Positions 8,677 through 17,464 of a stretch of 64,000 bases of DNA are shown here, one piece after another. The translations under genes were made by a program, and so were the position numbers. How positions within the stretch are numbered: the first letter of the stretch is position 1; each line of letters starts with the position of its first letter. The notes under the pieces were generated by a model. It had not been told where the DNA came from, did not search any database, and saw nothing but the letters and a program-made list of their open reading frames with translations. This DNA is from Arsenophonus sp048493715 (GTDB lineage: Bacteria > Pseudomonadota > Gammaproteobacteria > Enterobacterales > Enterobacteriaceae), in NCBI GenBank assembly GCA_048493715.1, contig JBGDCZ010000002.1:28478-92477 (forward strand). The letters run 5' to 3'.

Positions 8677-9099
8677 TTAAATAGGCTGAGTCATAAAGCC
8701 AACCGATTTAATGCCAGCTCGATGAAGTATATTCAGGACTTTGATGACTTCCTCATAAGGTACATCTTTAGCACCACCAATTAAAAAAATGGTCTGCGGA
8801 TTTTTTGCCAATGCCGATTTTGTTATTGCCGCAATTTGTTCTGGCGGTAAAAACTCTTCTCGATGCTCATTAATAATGACACTGTATTGCCCTACTCCTG
8901 AAACTTCCAGAATAATTGGTGGATTATCACTGCCCGATATAATTTCCGATTGCGCGGCATCTGGTAATTTTACTTTCACACTTTGCGAAATAATCGGCGC
9001 AGTTGCCATAAAGATCAATAACAACACCAACAGTACATCCAGTAAAGGAACGATATTAATTTCGGATTTCAGTTCACGTCTATGTCGAGTCCGTGCCAT
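8677..9099 (-). CDS. tolR: Tol-Pal system protein TolR
   Basis: Inner-membrane proton-channel partner of TolQ, related to ExbD and MotB. It has a short basic N-terminus and a single membrane helix (about residues 14-36) that contains the proton-conducting aspartate, D21 in NIVPLLDVLLVLL. A periplasmic domain follows, ending in the conserved GIKSVGFMTQ. The length of 140 is close to the E. coli 142. It lies 18 bases after tolQ and 35 before tolA on the same strand, in the standard operon. Confidence 0.97.
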   Translation of the reverse strand: MARTRHRRELKSEINIVPLLDVLLVLLLIFMATAPIISQSVKVKLPDAAQSEIISGSDNPPIILEVSGVGQYSVIINEHREEFLPPEQIAAITKSALAKNPQTIFLIGGAKDVPYEEVIKVLNILHRAGIKSVGFMTQPI

Positions 9100-9117
9100 C
9101 TCTTTCTGTTCTCCGAT

Positions 9118-9801
9118 TTATTGCTTATCAGCAGCAAAAGCCTGACGGTGCAAAATAGCTAAGAATTCTTCCATAAAATTGTCATAACTTTGTTCCAATT
9201 TATTTACTCGCTGATTGAGGCGGTTATATGCCATCACAGCTGGAATAGCAGCAAATAAGCCTATCGCGGTAGCAATTAATGCTTCAGTAATGCCTGGCGC
9301 AACCATTTGCAAAGTTGCCTGTTTTGCCGAACCTAAAGCAATAAATGCATGCATAATTCCCCACACGGTACCAAATAATCCGATGTAAGGACTAATTGTT
9401 CCAACTGTACCTAAAAAAGAGATATGCGCTTCTAATGATTCTAACTCACGATTCATCGATATTCGCATAGCTCTAGAGGCACCATTTATAACCGCCTCTG
9501 GTGTATGAAGATTAGCCTGGCGTAAAAGAGCAAATTCTTTAAATCCAGCATAAAAAATCTGTTCTGATCCTGTTAATGCATCACGCCGAGCCTGGCATTC
9601 TTTATAAAGACGTGTTAGTTCAATACCTGACCAAAAACGATCCTCAAAAGCTTCAGTTTCACGTGTCGCTGTATTTAGAATTTTAGTTTGTTGAATAATA
9701 ATAGTCCAAGAAGCAATAGAGAAACCTATTAAAATCAACATGATTAGTTGAACTAAAAAACTGGCTTTTAGGAATAAATCTAAGATATTCATGTCAGTCA
9801 C
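9118..9801 (-). CDS. tolQ: Tol-Pal system protein TolQ
   Basis: Inner-membrane protein that, with TolR, uses proton motive force to energise TolA. It has three membrane segments: near 15-37 (FLVQLIMLILIGFSIASW), about 135-158 (GTISPYIGLFGTVWGIMHAF) and about 170-192 (ALIATAIGLFAAIPAVMAY), with the large cytoplasmic loop between the first two. It has 227 residues. The start is a GTG (MTDMNILDLF), as in E. coli, and it overlaps the final codon of the ybgC remnant by one base, a sign of former translational coupling. Confidence 0.96.
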   Translation of the reverse strand: MTDMNILDLFLKASFLVQLIMLILIGFSIASWTIIIQQTKILNTATRETEAFEDRFWSGIELTRLYKECQARRDALTGSEQIFYAGFKEFALLRQANLHTPEAVINGASRAMRISMNRELESLEAHISFLGTVGTISPYIGLFGTVWGIMHAFIALGSAKQATLQMVAPGITEALIATAIGLFAAIPAVMAYNRLNQRVNKLEQSYDNFMEEFLAILHRQAFAADKQ

Positions 9802-10193
9802 TACTTAAACTCCGCGACAATAGAATTAGGGAACCCGGTTGGCTATCATTTTAGTTCTATCGATAGAAACAATAATTATTTCTGCTGTTCAAAACTCTTT
9901 TCCTTGTTGATCAACTAACCGTGAAAAAAGGTCAATGATATACCTCGAACATGGGTAATTTTCGTTTCAACTGTCAATAGATCATCCAATTTAGCGGGGT
10001 GTAAATAATCAATTGTCATTTTACGTACGACAAAAGCTAAATTTTGTTCTCGTAATTGCTACTGCCCAAATCCTTTTTCTCGTAACATTTCCGTTCTGTC
10101 ACGTTCAAAAAAATTAGCATAACGCGCATGATAAACTATACCTCTCGTATCGGTATTTTCATAGTAAATACGGATAGGCCAGCAAAACAGCAT
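9801..10193 (-). pseudogene. ybgC: Acyl-CoA thioesterase YbgC, broken
   Basis: Remnant of the hotdog-fold thioesterase at the head of the tol-pal cluster, reported to act on acyl-CoAs and to associate with phospholipid enzymes. Recognisable parts are WPIRIYYENTD, GIVYHARYANFFERDRTEMLR, LAFVVRKMTIDYLHPAKLDD and the C-terminal FPNSIVAEFK. An in-frame TAG falls after GFGQ, a further stop follows TFFHG, and the last part is in another frame. The ends are intact: an ATG start and a TAG that overlaps the tolQ start, so decay is by small mutations. The downstream tol genes stay open. Confidence 0.93.
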
Positions 10194-10305
10194 ATTTTTA
10201 CTCCCCTTACTATCAATAAATTACCCGTTACTATACTTAAGTGAATCATCTATTGGAATAATTTATAAATAAAGTTACAAAAAAATAGTGAAATATAAAT
10301 TTATC

Positions 10306-10603
10306 TTAAAAAATGAAGCTTATTCGAAAGAAATAAAAAAGCCCGTAAGTCATGATCAAAGCGGTGGGCAATAGATGAAAAAATAACGCAAAAAATTTTT
10401 TTTAAGTAAAAACCCAATACCAAATATTATCCCGCTACAAGTTGCACAAATTAATAATAACCCCTGCCAGATAGCAAGAGAACTAGTATTTGATGCAAAC
10501 AATGTCGGATCCAGAGTACACAAAAAGCCATGACAAATGCCATAGAGAATAAGGATCCGAAACGCGGACCCTTATTCATTGATGGGCAGATTTTATCTAC
10601 CAT
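10306..10603 (-). pseudogene. ybgE: cyd-operon protein YbgE, broken
   Basis: Remnant of the small membrane protein of the cydABX-ybgE operon. The first frame gives MVDKICPSMNKGPRFG and FSMAFVMAFCVLW. A one-base deletion at the TGG-GATCC junction shifts to DPTLFASNTSSLAIWQGLLL and CATCSGIIFGIGF, which match the family. A second shift is needed to read the C-terminal LIMTYGLFYFF. With both corrected the length is about 99 codons, against 97 in E. coli. It starts within the cydX end region, on the same strand. Confidence 0.85.
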
Positions 10604-10605
10604 TA

Positions 10606-10728
10606 TCATTCACCACTGTGTTTAGCTTTGTTAGCAGCATTAGCTTCAACCTGCTCAATGGCCAGGGCTGCAATTACAGCGAAACTACAAGCAAGTAGTG
10701 TTCCTAAAATCCAAGCAAAATACCACAC
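10606..10728 (-). CDS. cydX: Cytochrome bd-I oxidase small subunit CydX
   Basis: A 40-residue single-pass membrane subunit that stabilises the haem b-595/d site of cytochrome bd oxidase. The sequence begins VWYFAWILGTLLACSFAVIA, nearly identical to E. coli CydX. The start is GTG, placed eight bases after an AAGGAG ribosome binding site; no ATG is available. It begins 12 bases after the cydB stop, completing cydABX. It is intact, unlike the following ybgE. Confidence 0.93.
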   Translation of the reverse strand: MWYFAWILGTLLACSFAVIAALAIEQVEANAANKAKHSGE

Positions 10729-10740
10729 GCTGTTCGCTCC

Positions 10741-11880
10741 TTAGTATAATGAATGTTTGTTATCTTCAATGTGCGTTTTGTCAAGCCGACCAAACATTTT
10801 GTAATAACACCAAATAGTATATGCCAATATAATTGGCACAAAAATGATAACTACCACCGTCATCACCTGTAAGGTAAATAAACTCGAAGTGGTATCCCAA
10901 ATCGTCAAACTGGCATTAGGTTGTATACTTGAAGGCATAATGAATGGGAACATACTAATACCACAAGTTAAAATAATACAAGCAATTGTCAGTGATGAAA
11001 ACAAAAATGCCCATCCACCTTTATCGAATTTAGTAAAGAAAATAGTCAGTATTGGAAAAATTAGGCCAAGAACCGGTAATGCCCATAATGGTGGGTTATT
11101 ATTAAAATTAACCAACCACGCCCCTGCCTCACGTGCTACTTCTTTGTGCAGTGGATTAGAAACTGCATAGGTATCGATGGTACTTTTAATAGCGTAACCA
11201 TCAATCCCATATATCAACCAGATACCAGCACCGGCAAAAGTAATTAAAGTGAAACAGGCGCTGATATAAGTGATATTACATGAACGTAAATGTAATTCAC
11301 CGACGGTGCGCATCTGAAGATAAGTGGCTCCTTGGGTGATTATCATCATTAGCGAGATAATCCCTGCCAATAAGCCATAAAGGTTGAGTAAACCAAAAAA
11401 AGAACCGGTATAATTCAAATATAATTGGTCATTGACTACAAAAGGAACGCCCTGCAACAAATTACCGAAAGCGACACCAATGATCAGCGGAGGAACAAAA
11501 CTACCAATAAATATTCCACGATCCCACATAGTACGCCATTTGGAATTTTCAAGCTTTGAACGATAGTCAAACCCCACAGGTCGCAAAAATAGCGCAGCCA
11601 AAACCAGTATCATAGCAATATAAAAACCTGAGAATGCAGCTGCATAAACCATCGGCCAAGCGGCAAATATTGCACCACCTGCAGTCACTAACCAAACCTG
11701 ATTACCATCCCAATGTGGAGCAATTGAATTAATCATGATCCGACGCTCAGTATCGGTTTTTCCCATAAATGGCAATAAAAGACCAACGCCCATATCAAAA
11801 CCATCAGTCACGGCAAAACCGATCAGCAACACACCAATCAGCAGCCACCATATAAATCTTAAAACTTCATAATCAAACAT
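10741..11880 (-). CDS. cydB: Cytochrome bd-I ubiquinol oxidase subunit 2
   Basis: Inner-membrane subunit of the high-affinity terminal oxidase that reduces oxygen with ubiquinol. At 379 residues it equals the E. coli length. It starts MFDYEVLRFIWWLLIGVLLIGFAVTDGFDMG, the first membrane helix with the conserved DGFDMG motif, and has GNQVWLVTAGGAIFAAWP near residue 55. Eight or nine hydrophobic helices are visible. It follows cydA by 17 bases on the same strand and is followed by cydX. Confidence 0.97.
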   Translation of the reverse strand: MFDYEVLRFIWWLLIGVLLIGFAVTDGFDMGVGLLLPFMGKTDTERRIMINSIAPHWDGNQVWLVTAGGAIFAAWPMVYAAAFSGFYIAMILVLAALFLRPVGFDYRSKLENSKWRTMWDRGIFIGSFVPPLIIGVAFGNLLQGVPFVVNDQLYLNYTGSFFGLLNLYGLLAGIISLMMIITQGATYLQMRTVGELHLRSCNITYISACFTLITFAGAGIWLIYGIDGYAIKSTIDTYAVSNPLHKEVAREAGAWLVNFNNNPPLWALPVLGLIFPILTIFFTKFDKGGWAFLFSSLTIACIILTCGISMFPFIMPSSIQPNASLTIWDTTSSLFTLQVMTVVVIIFVPIILAYTIWCYYKMFGRLDKTHIEDNKHSLY

Positions 11881-11897
11881 GAATGGACTCCTGTTTA

Positions 11898-13463
11898 CTA
11901 AGCGTCTTGTGCTGAAATATTTGTCTGCTCATAATGATAACGACCTGTTTTAAGACTACTTGGCCCTTTACGCGCAAATTTGAACATTAAAAACAATTCA
12001 ATAATCAAGAACAAAGTATACAGACCACATATTAGTGCCATCGAGAAAACTAAATCTGCACTGCTTAATGATGAGTGCGCAACCGCTGTCGGTAAAATTT
12101 CCCCAATCGCCCACGGTTGGCGGCCATACTCGGCGACAAACCAACCCGCTTCAACAGCAATCCATGGTAACGGGATACCAAACATTGCTAAACGCAAAAG
12201 CCATTTTTTTTCGCCAATACTGTTACGAATAACAGACCAGAATGATAACCCAAAAATAAGTAACATAAGGAAACCACAACCCACCATAATCCGAAATGCC
12301 CAGAATAACGGGCCAACTTTAGGAATACTATCTTTCGTAGCGGCTTTAATGTGTTCTTCTGTGGCATCAACAACATTAGGTGTATAACGTTTTAACAATA
12401 ATCCATAGCCAAGATCTTTTTTATTTTCATTAAATGCTTTGCGTATAGCAGGATCATTATCACCAGCCTGTAATCTTTTTAACAGTACATATGCTTTAAT
12501 ACCATTACGAATACGAACCTCATGTTGTGCCATTAAATCTTTTAAACCCAAAACAGGCGTATCGATAGAGTGGGTAGTAATAATTCCCATCAACCATGGA
12601 ATTTCAAGTACAAATTCATTTTTCATTTTTTCGCTATTTGGTATAGCAATAAGATTAAACGAGGCTGGCGGGGGCTGTGTTTCCCATTCAGCTTCTATAG
12701 CTGCTAACTTGGTTTTCTGAACATCACCCATTTCATAACCAGATTCATCGCCTAAAACAATCACAGACAGTACTGAGGCGATACCAAAACTGGCTGCTAT
12801 TGCGAAAGAGCGTTTAGCAAATGGTCGATCACGGCCTCTGAGTAAGTAATAAGCACTGATACCTAAGATAAACATTGCTCCAGTACAATAGCCTGCAGCA
12901 ACGGTATGAACAAATTTAACTTGTGCCACTGGATTTAAAACTAATTCTGAAAAACTGAGCATTTCCATCCGCATGGTTTCAAAGTTAAAATCAGAAGCAA
13001 TCGGGTTTTGCATCCAACCATTAGCCACCAAAATCCACAGCGCAGAAAAATTAGAGCCCAGTGCAACCAGCCATGTGGTAGCTAAATGCTGGGTTTTACT
13101 TAAACGATCCCAACCAAAAATGAATAAACCAACGAATGTTGACTCTAAGAAGAACGCCATTAATCCTTCAATTGCAAGTGGCGCACCAAAAATATCACCA
13201 ACATAATGTGAATAATATGACCAGTTAGTCCCGAATTGGAATTCCATGGTTAAACCCGTGGTAACACCTAAGGCAAAGTTAATAGCAAATAACTTACCCC
13301 AGAATTTTGTCATATCTTTATATATCTGTTTACCCGAAATGACATATACCGTTTCCATAATTGCTAGTAAAAACGACATACCAAGTGTTAATGGCACAAA
13401 CAGGAAATGATACATTGCAGTTAAGGCAAACTGTAACCGGGACAGTTCGACAATATCAAACAT
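11898..13463 (-). CDS. cydA: Cytochrome bd-I ubiquinol oxidase subunit 1
   Basis: Haem-bearing subunit of cytochrome bd oxidase. Residue H19 in MYHFLFVPLTLG is the haem ligand of E. coli numbering. The GRQPW motif (EYGRQPWAIGEILPT, near 390) and the Q-loop with KTKLAAIEAEWETQPPP around 250 are present. Length is 521, one less than E. coli. It is first of the cydABX set. In E. coli the promoter answers to ArcA and FNR; here only a partial TTGAT-N4-AACAA FNR-like match about 250 bases upstream is visible, too weak to call. Confidence 0.97.
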   Translation of the reverse strand: MFDIVELSRLQFALTAMYHFLFVPLTLGMSFLLAIMETVYVISGKQIYKDMTKFWGKLFAINFALGVTTGLTMEFQFGTNWSYYSHYVGDIFGAPLAIEGLMAFFLESTFVGLFIFGWDRLSKTQHLATTWLVALGSNFSALWILVANGWMQNPIASDFNFETMRMEMLSFSELVLNPVAQVKFVHTVAAGYCTGAMFILGISAYYLLRGRDRPFAKRSFAIAASFGIASVLSVIVLGDESGYEMGDVQKTKLAAIEAEWETQPPPASFNLIAIPNSEKMKNEFVLEIPWLMGIITTHSIDTPVLGLKDLMAQHEVRIRNGIKAYVLLKRLQAGDNDPAIRKAFNENKKDLGYGLLLKRYTPNVVDATEEHIKAATKDSIPKVGPLFWAFRIMVGCGFLMLLIFGLSFWSVIRNSIGEKKWLLRLAMFGIPLPWIAVEAGWFVAEYGRQPWAIGEILPTAVAHSSLSSADLVFSMALICGLYTLFLIIELFLMFKFARKGPSSLKTGRYHYEQTNISAQDA

Positions 13464-14000
13464 CTTGACTCCTTGCTCCTAGCAGGAAGACACCGACTTG
13501 CGGCAACCTGACTTTCATAATGCAAATATGAAAATCTCATAACTATCAGCCTTATACATCTTAAAATAACGATAAAAAATTCATCAAAATACACCAAACC
13601 TCTTAATAAATGGTACGCTTATAATACACTTATAATAAATAGATTTAATACGATTTAGATTGAATTTTTGCAGCTAAATCATTATACCATTACATTTAAT
13701 GACAAGCTAAATTTGATCAACAACAATTTTATTGAAAATGAAAAATAAAACCCACTTTATTGTTTGATTTAAATAAATTTTTATTAAAATCATCAATAAA
13801 TTAAATATCTATTATAGGTCTGTTCATGTTAATTAAACATTTAATAATTTATTTTAACCATTTACTCGTCAGACGGCTTAAGGCGACTTTTTAAAAGGTT
13901 ATTTGCTAAACCGTAATAGCCATTTGCAATCTGCGTAATGGCATTTTTCCATAGCGAAAAAACTAAGTTTACCAATATTACTTACGGCCTAAACATAAAA
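13464..14000. other. Intergenic region between cydA and the suc terminator
   Basis: AT-rich spacer of over 500 bases that must contain the cydA promoter. I see no protein remnant that I can name. A slightly less AT-rich stretch at about 13860-13990 may be residue of a lost gene but has no recognisable frame. Confidence 0.45.
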
Positions 14001-14024
14001 AAAGCCACTATAAATAGTGGCTTT
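14001..14024 (-). terminator. Rho-independent terminator of the suc operon
   Basis: A perfect 10-bp stem AAAGCCACTA / TAGTGGCTTT with a 4-base TAAA loop. On the minus strand it is followed by a run of seven T, 24 bases after the sucD stop. The A-rich flank also gives it a partial signal on the plus strand. Confidence 0.9.
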
Positions 14025-14047
14025 TACTAATCATAGTATAAGTCAGG

Positions 14048-14923
14048 TTATTTACTAGTCACTAATTGCTTAACTACATCACCGATCTCGGCTAAACTAC
14101 GAACAGTTTTTACACCTGCCGCTTCTAAAGCAGCAAACTTCTCATCTGCTGTACCTTTGCCACCAGCAATGATGGCACCCGCATGCCCCATACGTTTACC
14201 TTTTGGTGCTGTTACGCCCGCGATATAAGCAACGACCGGTTTTGTTATATGTAGCTTAATATAAGCTGCCGCTTCTTCCTCAGCGGTGCCACCAATTTCA
14301 CCAATTATAACGATCGCTTCGGTTTGCGGATCGGCCTGGAATAATTTCAATATATCAATAAAATTTGAACCAAGAATAGGATCACCACCAATACCAACAC
14401 AAGTAGATTGCCCTAATCCTACATCTGTGGTCTGCTTAACGGCCTCATAAGTTAATGTGCCAGAGCGGGATACAATGCCGACTTTACCAGGTTGATGAAT
14501 ATGCCCCGGTTGAATACCAATCTTACATTCACCTGGAGTAATAATACCTGGACAATTTGGCCCTATCATTCGTACCCCAGTTTCAGCTAATTTTGCTTTC
14601 GCTGTTAGCATATCTAAAGTGGGGATGCCTTCTGTGATAGTAATAATCAGTTTGATGCCACTATTGATCGCTTCGAGGATAGAATCTTTACAAAATCGAG
14701 CTGGAACATAAATGACTGATGCGGTTGCACCTGTTGCTGTTACCGCCTCACGGACTGTATTAAAAACAGGTAATCCTAAATGTGTTGTTCCACCTTTACC
14801 TGGTGTTACGCCACCAACCATTTTTGTTCCATAAGCAATTGCCTGCTCTGAGTGAAAAGTTCCTTGGCTACCTGTAATCCCTTGACAGATAACTTTAGTA
14901 TTTTTATCAATTAAAATAGACAT
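14048..14923 (-). CDS. sucD: Succinate-CoA ligase (ADP-forming) subunit alpha
   Basis: TCA-cycle enzyme subunit that carries the phosphohistidine intermediate and binds CoA while converting succinyl-CoA to succinate with ATP formation. The Rossmann-type CoA-binding start (VICQGITGSQGTFHSEQAI) and the active-site histidine in MGHAGAIIAGGKGTADEK near 246 are present. It has 291 residues, E. coli 289. Three bases separate it from sucC, indicating tight coupling, and a strong terminator follows. Confidence 0.97.
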   Translation of the reverse strand: MSILIDKNTKVICQGITGSQGTFHSEQAIAYGTKMVGGVTPGKGGTTHLGLPVFNTVREAVTATGATASVIYVPARFCKDSILEAINSGIKLIITITEGIPTLDMLTAKAKLAETGVRMIGPNCPGIITPGECKIGIQPGHIHQPGKVGIVSRSGTLTYEAVKQTTDVGLGQSTCVGIGGDPILGSNFIDILKLFQADPQTEAIVIIGEIGGTAEEEAAAYIKLHITKPVVAYIAGVTAPKGKRMGHAGAIIAGGKGTADEKFAALEAAGVKTVRSLAEIGDVVKQLVTSK

Positions 14924-14926
14924 TGC

Positions 14927-16093
14927 TTATTTCGCCTCCGCTGCTGCTACTGCTTTTTCTGCTGCATCTGTCAAACTGGTTGCAGCCGTGATTTTTAGGC
15001 CACTATCAGCTAACTTTTGCGCACCTAACTCAGCATTATTGCCTTCAAGACGAACAATGACCGGGACTTTTACCCCAATTTCTTTAACTGCTCCAATAAT
15101 ACCATCAGCAATCAAATCACAGCGAACAATGCCACCAAAAATATTGACCAAAACAGCTTTAACATTTTCATCAGATAATATAATTTTAAATGCTTCTGCT
15201 ACTCGTTCCTTGGTTGCACCACCACCTACGTCAAGAAAATTAGCCGGCGCTCCCCCATGCAACTTAACAATGTCCATAGTTCCCATGGCTAAACCGGCAC
15301 CATTGACCATACAACCGATATTGCCATCTAAACCAACATAGTTTAATTCCCATTCTGAGGCATGAGCTTCACGGGGATCTTCTTGAGAAACATCACGCAT
15401 CTTCTGCAATTCTACTTGGCGGTAAAGTGCATTGCTATCCACGCTAAGCTTTCCATCCAGACAAATTAAATCGCCCTGCTTAGTAATGACGAGAGGGTTA
15501 ATTTCGATTAACGCAAGATCACATTCAAGAAATATTGTCGCTAAGCCGATAAATATGTTGATAAACTGCTCGACTTGTTTGCCGCTTAAACCCAACTTGA
15601 AAGCAAGCTCACGACCTTGATAAGGCATAGGCCCAGTTAAAGGATCAATAATCGCCTTATGAATAAGTTCTGGTGTCTTTTCTGCAACTTTTTCAATTTC
15701 AACCCCGCCTTCAGTCGATGTCATGAAGACAATCCGACGAATAGCGCAATCTATCACCGCCCCCAAATAAAGTTCTTTATCAATATCAGTTGCTGCTTCA
15801 ACCAAAATTTGATTAACAGGCTGTCCGTGTACATCGGTTTGATAGGTCACTAATCGTTTTCCCAACCAATTTTCAGCAAATAGCCGGACTTCGTCTCTAT
15901 TATTGACAACTTTTACCCCACCTGCTTTACCTCGGCCACCAGCATGCACCTGACACTTTACAACCCAAGGGCTATTGCCCAATTTTGTGGTTGCATCTTC
16001 TGCTTCTTTTGCTGTTTTACAAGCATAACCTGTCGGTACTGGCAAACCATGACTGGCAAGTAACTGTTTTACCTGATATTCATGTAAGTTCAT
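14927..16093 (-). CDS. sucC: Succinate-CoA ligase (ADP-forming) subunit beta
   Basis: ATP-grasp subunit that binds nucleotide and succinate. MNLHEYQVKQLLASHGLPVPTG opens the ATP-grasp fold, KCQVHAGGRGKAGGVKVV holds the nucleotide-binding lysine and glycine loop, and the C-terminal VNIFGGIVRCDLIADGIIGA is the CoA-ligase domain. At 388 residues it equals E. coli. It starts 129 bases after sucB, and that gap has no obvious terminator, so one transcript from sucA is likely. Confidence 0.97.
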   Translation of the reverse strand: MNLHEYQVKQLLASHGLPVPTGYACKTAKEAEDATTKLGNSPWVVKCQVHAGGRGKAGGVKVVNNRDEVRLFAENWLGKRLVTYQTDVHGQPVNQILVEAATDIDKELYLGAVIDCAIRRIVFMTSTEGGVEIEKVAEKTPELIHKAIIDPLTGPMPYQGRELAFKLGLSGKQVEQFINIFIGLATIFLECDLALIEINPLVITKQGDLICLDGKLSVDSNALYRQVELQKMRDVSQEDPREAHASEWELNYVGLDGNIGCMVNGAGLAMGTMDIVKLHGGAPANFLDVGGGATKERVAEAFKIILSDENVKAVLVNIFGGIVRCDLIADGIIGAVKEIGVKVPVIVRLEGNNAELGAQKLADSGLKITAATSLTDAAEKAVAAAEAK

Positions 16094-16222
16094 GATGCTC
16101 TATCCATAATTTGTCTGACAGAGACATAAAAGTCTCTATATATTTTTATTTAAACAATGGTCAAAAAAATTAACCAAGCTTTACTTCAGACTGAGTAAAT
16201 AACTTCACTCTAAATTGGTTAT

Positions 16223-17464
16223 CTAGACGTCTAACAATAAACGTGCCGGATCTTCCAACATATCCTTTATTGTCACCAAAAAACTAACCGATTCACGTCC
16301 ATCAATTAAACGATGATCATAAGAAAGCGCTAAATACATCATTGGCAAGATTTCGATTTTACCATCAACAGCCATCGGCCGATCTTTGATAGCATGCATG
16401 CCTAAAATTGCACTTTGTGGAGGATTGATAATCGGGGTTGACATTAAAGAACTAAAAACACCACCATTGGTAATGGTAAAGTTTCCACCTATCAATTCTT
16501 CAACCGTTAATTTGCCGTCACGTCCTTTAATTGCTAACTCTTTAATGCGCTTTTCAATTTCTGCCATGCTCAACGCATCTGCATCACGTAATACCGGTGT
16601 GACTAAACCCCTAGGAGTAGAAACAGCAATACTAATATCAAAATAACTATGATAAAGCACATCCGAGCCATCAATAGATGCGTTCACTTCAGGATAACGC
16701 TTTAAGGCTTCAACCACTGCTTTAACATAGAAAGACATAAAGCCCAAACGTACACCATGCCGTTTTTCAAAACTTTCACCATAATGTTTTCGTAGATCAA
16801 AAACCTGCTTCATATTGACTTCATTAAAAGTGGTCAACATAGCGGTATTATTTTTCGCCTCCAGTAAACGTTCTGCAATACGTTTACGTAGACGCGTCAT
16901 TGGTACGCGTTTTTCACTTCGATGAGAAGATGTTGCCGAGGTTAAAGATACAGTAGCAGATACCACATTCTGTTGCTTAGTTGCTGCATTTGCGGTCGCT
17001 GTTAATTGGTTTTTGTTTAAATATTTCTCAACATCGTCACACGTTAAACGCCCTCCGACACCAGTACCTTTGATATTGGCAGGATCTAAATCATGTTCTG
17101 CAATTAAACGACGTACTGCTGGTGTTAGTGCATTATTACTCTCTTCCTCCAGACTGGTGGTATGACGTTTGGCTGGAGCCGACTCACTAACCTCTTTCAC
17201 TTCGGCTGGGATCCCAGTGCTATCACTAAGACGAATGCGACCCAAAAATTGCTTAGATAGCACAGTAGCGCCTTCTTCTTCCACAATTGACTCCAAAACT
17301 CCTGAATCTGCCGCTGGCACTTCGAGTACAACTTTATCCGTTTCAATCTCCACTAACACTTCATCGCGTTCTACCTGATCACCTGGTTTCTTGTGCCAAG
17401 TTACAACTGTAGCATCTGCAACAGATTCAGGAAGATCAGGAACAAGAATTTCTATGCTACTCAT
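16223..17464 (-). CDS. sucB: 2-oxoglutarate dehydrogenase E2, dihydrolipoyl succinyltransferase
   Basis: Core of the oxoglutarate dehydrogenase complex; it transfers the succinyl group to CoA. The N-terminal lipoyl domain carries the lipoylated lysine in VEIETDKVVLEVPA (residue 44). A peripheral-subunit-binding segment TPAVRRLIAEHDLDPANIKGTGVGG lies near 113-137. The catalytic domain ends with SYDHRLIDGRESV, containing the catalytic histidine. The 413 residues compare with 405 in E. coli. Its start overlaps the sucA stop by four bases. Confidence 0.97.
   Translation of the reverse strand: MSSIEILVPDLPESVADATVVTWHKKPGDQVERDEVLVEIETDKVVLEVPAADSGVLESIVEEEGATVLSKQFLGRIRLSDSTGIPAEVKEVSESAPAKRHTTSLEEESNNALTPAVRRLIAEHDLDPANIKGTGVGGRLTCDDVEKYLNKNQLTATANAATKQQNVVSATVSLTSATSSHRSEKRVPMTRLRKRIAERLLEAKNNTAMLTTFNEVNMKQVFDLRKHYGESFEKRHGVRLGFMSFYVKAVVEALKRYPEVNASIDGSDVLYHSYFDISIAVSTPRGLVTPVLRDADALSMAEIEKRIKELAIKGRDGKLTVEELIGGNFTITNGGVFSSLMSTPIINPPQSAILGMHAIKDRPMAVDGKIEILPMMYLALSYDHRLIDGRESVSFLVTIKDMLEDPARLLLDV

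Noticed and set aside
10341..10370. Terminator hairpin after ybgE
   Set aside because: Only four G-C pairs at the ends of a loop of over 20 bases; it lies within the ybgE remnant.
13713..13726. FNR site upstream of cydA
   Set aside because: Half of the palindrome (TTGAT) is good, the other half (AACAA) is degenerate, and the distance is large.
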